From the NCBI GenBank assembly GCA_011389745.1, contig JAABTQ010000012.1:35462-99461 (forward strand): DNA of 64,000 bases, read 5' to 3'. Made by a program: the position numbers and the translations under genes. Under the pieces are notes generated by a model. That model saw only the letters and a list, made by a program, of their open reading frames with translations. It had not been told where the DNA came from and did not search any database. Position 1 is the stretch's first letter, and each line of letters opens with the position of its first letter. This DNA is from Desulfobacteraceae bacterium. Lineage in GTDB: Bacteria > Desulfobacterota > Desulfobacteria > Desulfobacterales > SKZT01. Of the stretch, positions 44,200 through 53,372 are shown one piece after another.

Positions 44200-44428
44200 A
44201 GAAACTTCTTTACCAGATGAATAGGACTTTGACAAGGATTGGAAGCGTAACAGGCGGGTGGACTCATAATGACAGAGAGTTGATTCCGTATCCTTTGAAA
44301 ATCAACTTATCCATGTTATTGACCTTGATATTGAATTAAAAACATTGGATGATATATTTAAAGTATTTTTTTGTGATCATGTGTTACCAAATGGTTTAAT
44401 GTCTTTAATCAAAAATTAAGGAGGGTAA

Positions 44429-45229
44429 ATGACAGAGATGACGAACCATGATATTGAGAATTTAACCCGGTTTGCATTAAATGTTATCCGTAGCTGCGGC
44501 AAAGAAGCGATGAAGTATTACGGAACAGGAAATCCAAAAGTAAAATTTGATGAGGAACTCATTACCAAAGCTGAAATCCATTTGTCTGATTTTTTTAAAA
44601 ATGAACTCAAAAACAACTATCCGGAACATCAGATATTTTCTAACATCAAGCAAAACGAAGATTACACACATGACCAGAAAAGATACCTTTGGATTTTCGA
44701 TCCTTTGGATGGTTTGGCTAATTTTCAGGCAGGTATTCCCATATGGGGGGTCTCATTGGCCCTGATTGAAAATTTCTGGCCGGTTTTCGGTGCTGTATAT
44801 ATGCCGGCAACGGAAGATCTTTTTCATGCACGCGCAGGGGCTAACGCATTTCGCAATAATTCTCAAATCAACATCTCCACCAAAGAAAACATCAACGATG
44901 AAAGCATTATGTTCATTTACTCTCGATTCCACCACGATTTTCATTCATCATTTCCCGGAAAAATTCTCAACCTGGGAAGCTCGGCAGCGCATATGTGTTA
45001 CATTGCCATGGGACGCGCCGAAGTAGCAATCACCTCTCATGAATCCTATCGTGGACTGGCAGCGGCCCAAATTATAGTCGAGGCGGCGGGTGGAAAAATT
45101 TTTAAAATGGACGGCGAAGATTTTCACCTTGGAGATTATCTGGATGGCCAAAAAATAGAGGAACGACTGATGGTTTTGGCACCAGGCATTTTCCCCCAGG
45201 TAAGAGGCTGTATTCAAAAAGCCGATTAA
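44429..45229 (+). CDS. Inositol-monophosphatase-like protein
   Basis: 266 residues with AAGGAGGG upstream of ATG 44429. Motif A reads WIFDPLDGLANF instead of the usual DPIDGTxNF, and the C-terminal motif GLAAAQIIVEAAGG is present (family: W-D-x-A-A). The usual GEE motif before it is not evident. The fold is clear, as is a likely Mg-dependent phosphatase ancestry, but the altered motifs leave activity and substrate open (inositol phosphate, PAP or sugar phosphate). Confidence 0.82.
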   Translation: MTEMTNHDIENLTRFALNVIRSCGKEAMKYYGTGNPKVKFDEELITKAEIHLSDFFKNELKNNYPEHQIFSNIKQNEDYTHDQKRYLWIFDPLDGLANFQAGIPIWGVSLALIENFWPVFGAVYMPATEDLFHARAGANAFRNNSQINISTKENINDESIMFIYSRFHHDFHSSFPGKILNLGSSAAHMCYIAMGRAEVAITSHESYRGLAAAQIIVEAAGGKIFKMDGEDFHLGDYLDGQKIEERLMVLAPGIFPQVRGCIQKAD

Positions 45230-45233
45230 TTTT

Positions 45234-45279
45234 TTGGGGCAGCCCTCTTTATGATCTTTACAAAAAAGGGTCGCCCCAA
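45234..45279 (+). terminator. Rho-independent terminator
   Basis: Arms TTGGGGCAGCCCT (45234-45246) and AGGGTCGCCCCAA (45267-45279) pair with one mismatch around a 20-nt loop, followed by a T-rich stretch. It separates the phosphatase-like gene from the cNMP/CBS gene. Confidence 0.8.
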
Positions 45280-45332
45280 TCGAAATTTTTTCAAAAGACT
45301 AAACTGTTACCAAATTTCTAACGAGCACATCC

Positions 45333-47666
45333 ATGACAGACGAAACATTAACATTTTTGGAAAAAGTTCCTCTTTTTGCTGCGTTAGCACCTGATGACAA
45401 AGCATACATTTCCAAATTTCTGACGCGTAATAATTTTATCCGCAACAGCATTTTATTTTTTCAGGGCAAAACCAACATTGAAAATCTTTATATTATAGAC
45501 CTGGGCGCGGTGGAACTTTTTTATAAAAAAAAAGGGCGTAAACTTCACCGAAAACTTCTTCAGGAAGGCGAGGTTTTTGGAGGCATTGCCATACTGATGA
45601 ATGGTGGGAAACCATCAGTGACTGCCCAGGTAGCCAAGGATTCCTCAATATACATGCTTCCTCGTAAAATTTTTTTAGAAATCTGTATTCGCCATAAATC
45701 TTTTTATGAATTTTTTGAGAAAGCCCATTTGGAACAGGTCAGGGACCCGGTTTACGCCTCGATCGTATCCACGTGCAGAGCTTTTCATTTTCTAAAAAAT
45801 GTCCCGCCTTTTTCTTTGTTGCCCAAGGATGAAATTGAAGAAATGTCCTCCAAAGTATCATTGGTGAAATACCCAAAAGATTCTATTCTTTTTGTTCAGG
45901 ATCAAACCAGGGTAGAAAACTTGTATATTATCCTCAAAGGTGCAGCCGAAAGATACTATGAAGAAAGTGATCGAAAAATACTGGGTGCGTTATCTGGTGA
46001 AGGTACTGTTTATGGCGGAATTTCCATGCTGTTAAATGACGGCATTGCGGTTCGGACACTTCGGGTCAACGAAGATTCCGACTTTTATGTTTTGCCCCGA
46101 TCGGATTTTTTACACCTGTGTGACAAATACAGCGCCTTTTCTCAATATTTCACGGATACCTTCGGCAAACGAATGATGGATAATGCCTATGCGGAGCTTA
46201 TTTTAAAAAGCATCGAGCCTGGGCAAGAGTCTATCCAGGTATTCAACCAGCCTGTTTCTCAACTGGTCAAAGCAAAACCGTTGTTTTGTGATGAAGACCA
46301 CACAATTCGGCAAGCATCCCTGATAATGAGGGAATATGGGACCGGCGCAATTTTTGTTCGGAGCAAAAATGGCAATTATGTGGGCATGGTCACAGAGAGC
46401 GATTTGGCCAAGAAAGTCATTCCCGATGATATGGATATTAATAAACCCGTTTCGATCATCATGTCCTCCCCCATTCAGGCTATTTCAAAGCAGGCCCTTT
46501 TTTATGAAGCACATCTGGCCATGATCGCCAAAGATGTCCGACATCTGGCAATCGAAGATTCCGGGCACAAAATTGTAGGAATTATTTCGCGCGGAGATTT
46601 GCTGTTTGCCCAGGCGCAGAGTCCATCCTTTACGATATATGAAATCGGAACGGCATCAAAAGTCGAAGAGGTTTTCGAAAAACATCGAAAGCTTCCGGAT
46701 ATAATTGAAGGCCTTTTGAAAAGTGGGGCAACCGTAAAAAACATCACACGATATATCACCACTTTTTCCGATACCATCTTAAACAAACTGGTCGAATGTG
46801 CCATCGCAAATTTGGGTTCCCCCCCTTGCCGATTTGCCTTTATGATTATGGGGAGCGAAGGACGGCGGGAGCAAACATTAAAAACCGATCAGGATAATGC
46901 CATCATTTTCGAAGATATTTCAGATAAAATAAAGCAAGAACATGCCCAGGAATATTTTCTGAAGTTCGGAGAAAAAGTGTGCGGATGGTTGGACAAATCC
47001 GGTTTTGAATTTTGTAAGGGTGAAATCATGGCCAAAAATCCCAAATGGTGTCAACCCATCTCCGTATGGAAAAAATATTTTTCTTCCTGGATTTTTACAG
47101 CGGCTCCCGAGGATTTATTGGAATCCAGTATATTTTTTGATTTTCGCGGGGGTTATGGGGATATGGAACTGATCAATTCCCTGAAAAACTTTTTGGAGGA
47201 TTCCCTTATAGGATGGGCCGGATTTTTTAGGCATTTAACAGAAAACGCTCTTCACTACAAGCCTCCTCTTGGTTTTTTCGGGAATATTCTTGTGGAATCC
47301 AAAGGAAAATATAAGGATACTTTTGATGTCAAAGCAGCCATGATGCCGATTATCGACTTTGCAAGAATCTATGCCCTGAAGCACCACGTGGAAGAAACCA
47401 ATACGCAGGAACGGCTTTTTAAACTTCATTTGCTTAAGTTTCTCACTTGGGAGGAATATAATGAACTGGAACAATCCTACAGTTTTTTGATGCAGCTCAG
47501 GTTCCGTCACCAGGTGCGAATGGCAAGCCATGAAAAAGTTCCCCCGGATAATTTTGTCAATCTGAAAAAACTATCACGCATAGAACAAACCATGCTTAAA
47601 GAAATTTTTAAACGAATTGATAAGTTTCAATCAAAACTAAATATTGATTTCATCGGACTTGTGTGA
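45333..47666 (+). CDS. Two cNMP-binding, two CBS and DUF294 nucleotidyltransferase domains
   Basis: 777 residues, soluble. Two cyclic-nucleotide-type domains (about 8-125 and 150-275; EGEVFGGIAILMNGG and EGTVYGGISMLLNDG) precede a CBS pair (about 310-430), a GlnD-like nucleotidyltransferase DUF294 (MGSEGRREQTLKTDQDNAI, about 505-525) and DUF294_C. Such proteins are thought to sense nucleotides and modify a partner. Most relatives have one cNMP domain; here it is duplicated. A single-domain receiver follows 90 bp downstream. Confidence 0.92.
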   Translation: MTDETLTFLEKVPLFAALAPDDKAYISKFLTRNNFIRNSILFFQGKTNIENLYIIDLGAVELFYKKKGRKLHRKLLQEGEVFGGIAILMNGGKPSVTAQVAKDSSIYMLPRKIFLEICIRHKSFYEFFEKAHLEQVRDPVYASIVSTCRAFHFLKNVPPFSLLPKDEIEEMSSKVSLVKYPKDSILFVQDQTRVENLYIILKGAAERYYEESDRKILGALSGEGTVYGGISMLLNDGIAVRTLRVNEDSDFYVLPRSDFLHLCDKYSAFSQYFTDTFGKRMMDNAYAELILKSIEPGQESIQVFNQPVSQLVKAKPLFCDEDHTIRQASLIMREYGTGAIFVRSKNGNYVGMVTESDLAKKVIPDDMDINKPVSIIMSSPIQAISKQALFYEAHLAMIAKDVRHLAIEDSGHKIVGIISRGDLLFAQAQSPSFTIYEIGTASKVEEVFEKHRKLPDIIEGLLKSGATVKNITRYITTFSDTILNKLVECAIANLGSPPCRFAFMIMGSEGRREQTLKTDQDNAIIFEDISDKIKQEHAQEYFLKFGEKVCGWLDKSGFEFCKGEIMAKNPKWCQPISVWKKYFSSWIFTAAPEDLLESSIFFDFRGGYGDMELINSLKNFLEDSLIGWAGFFRHLTENALHYKPPLGFFGNILVESKGKYKDTFDVKAAMMPIIDFARIYALKHHVEETNTQERLFKLHLLKFLTWEEYNELEQSYSFLMQLRFRHQVRMASHEKVPPDNFVNLKKLSRIEQTMLKEIFKRIDKFQSKLNIDFIGLV

Positions 47667-47755
47667 AAAATTAAAAAAAACTTTTTAAACACAAATGCAG
47701 CTATCCGTTAACCAAACATTCGGAAATAGGATTTACCTCTAAGGAACCATTTGCC

Positions 47756-48121
47756 ATGGATAAAAAAATACTCATTGTTGAAGATGAACCCAATATCGTT
47801 GTACCGCTTCAATTTATTATGAAGGAAAACGGCTATGACGTTACAGTCGCATTTTCCGGTGAAGAAGCTGTGGAGGCGATTTCTAAGACAAAGCCCGATT
47901 TGATCCTTCTCGATATAATGCTTCCGGGGATGGATGGCTATGAATTGTGCCAGACTATTCGACAAAAACCGGGATGGGAGAAAATCAGGATCATTTTTCT
48001 GACAGCCCTGGGAAGAGAAGCTGATATGGCCAAGGGCATGGCTTTGGAAGCCGATGCGTATATCACTAAACCTTTCTCCAACAAAGAGGTGGTTGAAAAA
48101 GTCCGGGAATTGCTCGAATGA
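47756..48121 (+). CDS. Single-domain response regulator (CheY-like)
   Basis: 121 residues: ILIVEDEPNIV, the phospho-acceptor Asp in LILLDIMLPGMDG, FLTALG and ITKPFSNKEVVEKV. There is no output domain. It may relay phosphate to a phosphotransfer protein or act on the upstream DUF294 protein. AAGGAA lies 12 bases upstream of the ATG. Confidence 0.93.
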   Translation: MDKKILIVEDEPNIVVPLQFIMKENGYDVTVAFSGEEAVEAISKTKPDLILLDIMLPGMDGYELCQTIRQKPGWEKIRIIFLTALGREADMAKGMALEADAYITKPFSNKEVVEKVRELLE

Positions 48122-48690
48122 TAAATTCCAAAATATCTTCCTCAAAATCTTTTAGGCAATAAATTCACACGAGCGACTTCAAGGTGCCGGAAACAACAGT
48201 CGATCGCACGGTAAAAATCAAGGACAATTTTGCAGATAACAACGCCTTTTGGAGAATTCCTCCCAGAGACCAATTTCTTTTTATCACGGATTTGACTATA
48301 CGCGGAAAAGCCGCGCTGATGGACCTGGGGGTTGAATTTTCACCGGCATTCCCGGTTTCTGTAGGTTTATGATTTTATTTTGTGCTATAACTATTAATGC
48401 CCAAATATCTACTTAATAAGGGATATTAGGTATTGATTTTTACATTTTTTAGATATCACTATTATTGCATTTCTGGTAGATTACAGAAATATCTTGTTAT
48501 TGGGCACTAAATCTGAAATTGACATCAACCAAAATTTGTATGAGAGTCCAAATAACGAGACAAAATGACCCGGATTGCGCTGCTTTTGCACAATTCTTTG
48601 GTTCCAATGATAACCATGCGCTTGGGGGGTTTTCCCAAAAAAAGAGCAGATATGGCTTATTCGTATTCAGGTCTTAAGATAATTTTTTAT
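48122..48690. other. Intergenic region without a supported gene
   Basis: AT-rich. A 62-codon frame from a GTG at 48184 has no homology, no good ribosome site and ends within the gap; I do not call it. Confidence 0.4.
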
Positions 48691-48692
48691 AA

Positions 48693-48751
48693 ATATTTCA
48701 ATACAGGACAGGGTATTTTGTTATATATTTCAATACAGGACAGGGTATTTT
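48693..48751. repeat. 27-bp direct repeat, 32-bp period
   Basis: The sequence starting ATATTTCAATACAGGACAGG occurs at 48693 and again at 48725, each followed by GTATTTT. It sits about 100 bp upstream of the sigma54-like promoter, a distance where enhancer-binding proteins bind. Confidence 0.8.
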
Positions 48752-48811
48752 ATTATAAGATAAGATCATCGACTTTCCTTTGGCGGAGAAATAATTTATA
48801 ATTCAATCCCC

Positions 48812-48840
48812 TGTAAATTTATAGAGACTATAAATTTACA
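48812..48840. promoter_or_regulatory. Perfect 13-bp inverted repeat, possible operator
   Basis: TGTAAATTTATAG, three bases, then its exact reverse complement CTATAAATTTACA. It ends six bases before the sigma54-like promoter. An AT-rich operator for a dimeric regulator is likely; it lacks the GC-rich stem of a terminator. Confidence 0.6.
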
Positions 48841-48846
48841 GATTTT

Positions 48847-48862
48847 TGGCATATATTTTGCT
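48847..48862 (+). promoter_or_regulatory. Sigma54-type (-24/-12) promoter for the EPS operon
   Basis: TGGCATATATTTTGCT matches TGGCAYRNNNNTTGCW at every fixed position; GG and GC are 10 bp apart, as required. A start at about 48874 would leave a leader of about 295 nt before the first gene at 49169. Confidence 0.65.
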
Positions 48863-49057
48863 TTGATATTGTTTCATGAGTTTTAAGATAGGCTTGTAAC
48901 AGAAGTTAAATTTCTGGAAGTCTGATGGAATACTCATACACACATTTGGTGTGTTGAAAAAAGCTGATTTAGTAATTCGGCTTTCGAAATTTTATTTTTA
49001 AAAAATGTAGGCTTGTGTATTCAGGCAATAAAAAAAATATCGGGCAGGGATTAATCG

Positions 49058-49092
49058 ACCTGAAAGAGCGGAGCTATAGGGTCAGAAATCAA
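49058..49092 (+). other. Leader motif GCGGAGCTAT, copy 1
   Basis: CCTGAAAGAGCGGAGCTATA in the EPS leader, flanked by GACC and GGGTC, which can pair. A near copy lies at 57108-57124 before the sugar-nucleotide genes. Possible conserved RNA element; identity unknown. Confidence 0.35.
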
Positions 49093-49168
49093 AGGTGAAA
49101 ATTTTGCTGATAATAAATTTAGTTTTCTTAACCGTTGAAAATTTTGCACGAGAAAAGAGCGAGCTACT

Positions 49169-50746
49169 ATGGGCACTGTTTCATTAATATCAATCATATC
49201 GCTTTTTGGGTTTAGTGCGCTGGTCGCATTTGTTGTTCCGTGGTTGATTCTTGTTTCACCAGCTATCAGATTGTTTACTGATCGGCCCGGAGGCCGTAAG
49301 GTGCATCAGAAAATTACCCCCCGCATTGGTGGCATAAGTATTGTTATTTCGTTTCTGCTGTTTTCATTTATCTGGCATTTTTCATTGTTTATGGATCTGC
49401 CTTCTTTGAACATTAAGCTTTTCAATGCAGTCATATTTGGAACCATTGGGATTGCAGTGATTGGTTTCTTTGATGATATTAATTTGTTTTCAATTGCCAG
49501 TTTCACAAAATTTGCAATCGAAGTTGTTATCGCTGTTTTGCTCATAGCGATATCAGGAATAAAATTTGATACGATACACCTTTTGGGACAGACATACAGT
49601 CTGGGTGTTGCAGCCTGGCCCATTACCGTTTTATGGCTTGTGGGTGTAACCAATGCACTCAATCTTATTGATGGCATAGATGGACTTGCCGGTACGGTTT
49701 CTCTGATATCATTCTGCACAATAGGCATTCTTGCCCAATTGGGTGGTGATTACGGAATCGTTATTTTCTGTACGCTGTGCGCAGGCCTTATTTTTGGATT
49801 TCTGGCCCACAACATACCCCCGGCACGAATTTTTCTTGGTGACACAGGTTCTTTGTTTTTTGGAATGACAATCGGTCTGCTTTGTGCCTATCTCGTTTCG
49901 ACAACAAGTCGCCCCTATCCCTTTATTATTGCACCATTAATCGTAGGTTTTCCCCTGATAGATGTTTCCCTGGCTATTTCACGGCGGTTCTTTAAAGCAA
50001 TTGCCAATGGTGAATCGTATTTGCATAGTGTGTTGAAGACAATGGACGCAGACAATGACCATATTCATCACCGATTGATGTTTCGGGGGTTGCGGCATTC
50101 ACAAACAACGATGGTTATTGCCATTTATGCAGTCACCACCTGTGCTGTCGCAGTCGTTATAAGTATGGACCAGAAGAGCCTATCGACAATACTTTTCTTG
50201 ATATATCTGGCACTAATCACCGGATGGCTTACATATAAGCTTGGTTTCTTTGATCGTCTCACTAACCTGTATCAGGCTAGTCACAATCGGAACCAGAATT
50301 CGCAATCAAAATCAAAAAACGGCATAAATGTTATTGTTCTCAACGCAGATGAATATCTGAGGCATGCGCTACAGTCTTTTAAACAGGATGTGTTTTCTCT
50401 TTACTTTATGGAAATTGGCGAAAAGATCGATGATTCAAAAAAAGTTTCGGCGGTATTGGTTAATAGTCTCCACATTGACAACCAGACAGAAGAACTCAGC
50501 CAGGGAATTAATCTGGCGGTCCGTTTTCAATGTCCAATAGTCTTGATTGCTGATGAATTTGCTGTTTCCAGCTGGGAAAGAACAAAAAAACTTTCCATAA
50601 AGACCCTTTTAATACGTAAACCAATTTATGTACCAAAATTATTCAATGACTTATATCTTTTTGCAATTAACAGCGATTCGGCTCCGATATTTGCCGGCGC
50701 ATTCAGAAGTGAAACAAATATATCAGCATCTCTGGGACATGAATAA
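49169..50746 (+). CDS. Polyprenyl-phosphate sugar-1-phosphate transferase with receiver-like tail
   Basis: 525 residues. Residues about 1-370 are a WecA/TagO/MraY-type enzyme with some ten helices and motifs GGRKVHQKITPRIGG, FFDDI, NALNLIDGIDGLAG, RIFLGDTGSLFFG and DADNDHIHHRLM. It would transfer a HexNAc-1-phosphate to undecaprenyl phosphate, the first step of polymer synthesis. Residues about 390-500 form a soluble domain beginning GINVIVLNADEYLRHALQSF and ending LLIRKPIYVPKLFNDLY; its layout resembles a receiver domain, but the phospho-acceptor Asp is not evident. It is the first gene of the EPS operon and ends overlapping the next start by one base (TAATG). Confidence 0.88.
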   Translation: MGTVSLISIISLFGFSALVAFVVPWLILVSPAIRLFTDRPGGRKVHQKITPRIGGISIVISFLLFSFIWHFSLFMDLPSLNIKLFNAVIFGTIGIAVIGFFDDINLFSIASFTKFAIEVVIAVLLIAISGIKFDTIHLLGQTYSLGVAAWPITVLWLVGVTNALNLIDGIDGLAGTVSLISFCTIGILAQLGGDYGIVIFCTLCAGLIFGFLAHNIPPARIFLGDTGSLFFGMTIGLLCAYLVSTTSRPYPFIIAPLIVGFPLIDVSLAISRRFFKAIANGESYLHSVLKTMDADNDHIHHRLMFRGLRHSQTTMVIAIYAVTTCAVAVVISMDQKSLSTILFLIYLALITGWLTYKLGFFDRLTNLYQASHNRNQNSQSKSKNGINVIVLNADEYLRHALQSFKQDVFSLYFMEIGEKIDDSKKVSAVLVNSLHIDNQTEELSQGINLAVRFQCPIVLIADEFAVSSWERTKKLSIKTLLIRKPIYVPKLFNDLYLFAINSDSAPIFAGAFRSETNISASLGHE

Positions 50747-51234
50747 TGAAAGTATTTGAGAGAACGCGTACAAGGCTTCTGGTGATCGCCAAGGATTTGA
50801 AGGTCAGAGAAAACCTGGTGACACTGTTGACCGGATATGGTTATTATGTAGATTATGTGGAAGACCGGGACCAGGGGCTGAAGAGTTTTATAAAATATCG
50901 CCAGGCAGTTGTAATTATCGACTTTCCTTCTTTTCCGTCAGACCCGGAAGAAATGATGCGGCTGTTTATGATGCATAAGAAAAACCCGGTGATTATTGTG
51001 GCAGCCGAGGTAAAGGATGAAAAGCATGTTTTGCAATATCTTAAAAATGGCGTTTATGATGTGCTTTACCTTCCTTTGACAATAAATTATGTGGAAGTGG
51101 TACTCAAGCGCCTGGTAACTCATAGTGAATTGCTTGCCCATACCGAGTTTGTACAAACCCTGGGCACCTTAACACTGCTGGTCATGCCGGTGTGGATTTT
51201 TTGTGCGTTTTTGATCGCCAGGGCTTTATATTAA
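50746..51234 (+). CDS. Receiver-domain protein with C-terminal membrane helix
   Basis: 162 residues. Residues about 8-125 look like a CheY-type receiver: RLLVIAKDLKVRENLVTLL, a candidate acceptor Asp in VVIIDFPSF, VIIVAAE and VLYLPLTINYVEVV in place of the usual KPF. The acidic pair near the start is replaced by AKD, so phosphorylation is doubtful. The last 25 residues form one helix (TLTLLVMPVWIFCAFLIA). It starts inside the stop of the transferase, whose tail has a similar domain, so the two may interact. Confidence 0.72.
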   Translation: MKVFERTRTRLLVIAKDLKVRENLVTLLTGYGYYVDYVEDRDQGLKSFIKYRQAVVIIDFPSFPSDPEEMMRLFMMHKKNPVIIVAAEVKDEKHVLQYLKNGVYDVLYLPLTINYVEVVLKRLVTHSELLAHTEFVQTLGTLTLLVMPVWIFCAFLIARALY

Positions 51235-51485
51235 TATAGCGGATCTCTTTCCTGGCATCTGACTTTTCTGATACAGAAAAATTCGAAAAAATGTTCCTTT
51301 GAGCAGGATTTTTTGATTCATTTACCTAAGTTCAGCAATTCTCGTTGAAAATTTAAAGTGTTTTAAAAAAACTTGAACATCGGGTATTTGTATGTTAACA
51401 CATAAACAATTAATTAAAACTTACCTTATTGCTAACAAGGGGAACTTGAGGTTTTTGACGTCAACTAATCCAAAAGGAGCATAAC

Positions 51486-52046
51486 ATGAGACTAAAGGCT
51501 ATAAAGATTGTTCTTATTCTGTTTTTTGTTCTGATTTCTTGCACATTTGCTATGGCAACTGATTATAATTACAAAGTCGGACCCGGAGATGTCATCGAAA
51601 TTTCGGTATGGAGAGATGAAAGTCTGATCAGAAAGATCGTGGTTCCTCCTGATGGTATCATTGCCTTTCCTCTGATAGGAGATATAAATATTCAGGGCAT
51701 GACCGTTGCGGATATTCGAAATATAGTAACGGAAAAACTCAATGCATATATACAGGATGCTGTTGTATCGGTAATGCTCCTGGAAATAAACAGCATGAGG
51801 GCATATGTCATCGGTAAGGTCAACAATCCGGGCGCATTTCCTATTCTCATGGACACCACCGTTATGCAGATGCTTTCCATGGCTGAAGGTTTAAATCCTT
51901 TTGCATCCGAGAGATATATTCATATTCTCAGAACAGTCGACAATACCACGGTTAAATTGCCTTTTAACTATCGGGAAGTACTCAAAGGAGAAAACCTGGA
52001 ACAAAATATTGTTCTTCAGCAAGGGGATGTCATTGTTGTTCCTTAA
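51486..52046 (+). CDS. Polysaccharide export protein, Wza type
   Basis: 186 residues with AAAAGGAG upstream. A signal peptide ends AMA (a lipobox LISC is also possible). The Poly_export segment YKVGPGDVIEISVWRDESL is followed by one SLBB domain (RAYVIGKVNNPGAFPI). It forms, or is part of, the periplasmic/outer-membrane channel for the polymer. It is shorter than E. coli Wza, as in EPS systems that pair it with a separate barrel. The 250-bp gap before it shows no firm promoter. Confidence 0.92.
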   Translation: MRLKAIKIVLILFFVLISCTFAMATDYNYKVGPGDVIEISVWRDESLIRKIVVPPDGIIAFPLIGDINIQGMTVADIRNIVTEKLNAYIQDAVVSVMLLEINSMRAYVIGKVNNPGAFPILMDTTVMQMLSMAEGLNPFASERYIHILRTVDNTTVKLPFNYREVLKGENLEQNIVLQQGDVIVVP

Positions 52047-52087
52047 ACAACATTTTGAATTAACATCTTGCCTAAAGAAATAATACC

Positions 52088-53308
52088 ATGACAAAAAATA
52101 AAAAGCGGCTTATTTTTTTTGCACTGATTTTGACATTCGGTTTTGTTCTGCCGCCAATTTCGGCAGCTCGGAACATTACCTATAATCCTCAAATTTCTTT
52201 TACCGGAGAATACAACGATAACATTTTCTTTTCAAGAACAGACAAGGAAAATGATTTTATCTATGGTATCGCTCCTGCCATAGAACTGAATTATGCTTCG
52301 GATTTGTGGGAGTTAAATTCATTGGCTATGGTTCGATTCATTAGGTATGCTTCAGAAAACGATTTAGACAGGGAAGATTACTATCTCAATCTGCAGGGCA
52401 GATATCGAATGACCGAAAGACTCCAGTTCCATGGAAGATTCAATTATCGGCAGGATTTTACTCTTGATTCGAGAAGTATCGATTTAACCCGGACGGTCAT
52501 AGAAGAATCCCCCATTGATGATCCTGATATAGTTGAAAGAGGAATTGAGAGGTTTTATACTGAAAGAAAACGCTATAATGCGTTTGCTTCCCTGAACTAT
52601 CGACTGACCGAAATTTCCAATCTGGATGTTGGGTACAGATATTTGAAGACCGATTACGATTTTGAAGATAACACGGATTATGATGTCAGTGATATCTATT
52701 TGAGATATATGCGACGGTTGGCAGGGCAAAAAGACAGAGTCGGAACAAGACTGAGTTATAGCGAAAGAACATCTGATATAAGCGATATCGATACCTATGG
52801 AACCGGTCTGATATGGGATCATATTTTTACCGAAACCATTAGCCTTTATGCCGATATCGGCTTAAGGTATACCGAAGAAACCTTTAAAAATTCCGATCAA
52901 AAAGATGATAATTGGGGTGGCACTGCTGATATCAGGTTAAGAAGGCGTGCTGAAACTAATGTCATCAATATAGGTCTCAAGCAAAATTTACAAACAACGT
53001 CCACCGGAAGTTCAGCAAATGTGACAAGGCTCTATTGGGATGCAAGACAAAGACTCAGTGAACGCCTTGTCTTTGAGCTTGGTGGCTATTTTTATATAAC
53101 CAGAGATGACGATGATTCCTTCTCTGATGTTGATACCGTATTTTTTGATATTTCTCCGGCACTTAGGTATTTGTTGACGGAAAATCATTCGGTCAAGTTG
53201 GCTTACAACTATACCACAGAGCATGACAGGTCTTTGGACAATGATCGCGACAGGGACCGTAATCGCGTATGGATTATGTTCGAGTTCGGTTTTCCCAATA
53301 ACTGGTAG
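52088..53308 (+). CDS. Outer-membrane beta-barrel, EPS-associated
   Basis: 406 residues. A signal peptide ends ISA|ARN; the body is alternating beta strands with acidic turns (DNDRDRDRN), ending FEFGFPNNW. It resembles the BBP2-type barrels found beside exosortase/EPS loci. It probably works with the Wza-type protein to let the polymer cross the outer membrane. No exosortase is in the window. Confidence 0.82.
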   Translation: MTKNKKRLIFFALILTFGFVLPPISAARNITYNPQISFTGEYNDNIFFSRTDKENDFIYGIAPAIELNYASDLWELNSLAMVRFIRYASENDLDREDYYLNLQGRYRMTERLQFHGRFNYRQDFTLDSRSIDLTRTVIEESPIDDPDIVERGIERFYTERKRYNAFASLNYRLTEISNLDVGYRYLKTDYDFEDNTDYDVSDIYLRYMRRLAGQKDRVGTRLSYSERTSDISDIDTYGTGLIWDHIFTETISLYADIGLRYTEETFKNSDQKDDNWGGTADIRLRRRAETNVINIGLKQNLQTTSTGSSANVTRLYWDARQRLSERLVFELGGYFYITRDDDDSFSDVDTVFFDISPALRYLLTENHSVKLAYNYTTEHDRSLDNDRDRDRNRVWIMFEFGFPNNW

Positions 53309-53372
53309 GTTGGTTATTTATAGTTAGATATAGTTAATTGTATAGATTTGATTATACAGGAAATATAAGTAT

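Noticed and set aside
44270..44420. About 48 open codons ending FKVFFCDHVLPNGLMSLIKN
   Set aside because: It looks slightly protein-like but has no start codon or ribosome site; it may be a remnant, too weak to call.
48184..48372. 62-codon frame starting with GTG
   Set aside because: No ribosome site, no recognisable motif and no context; not called.
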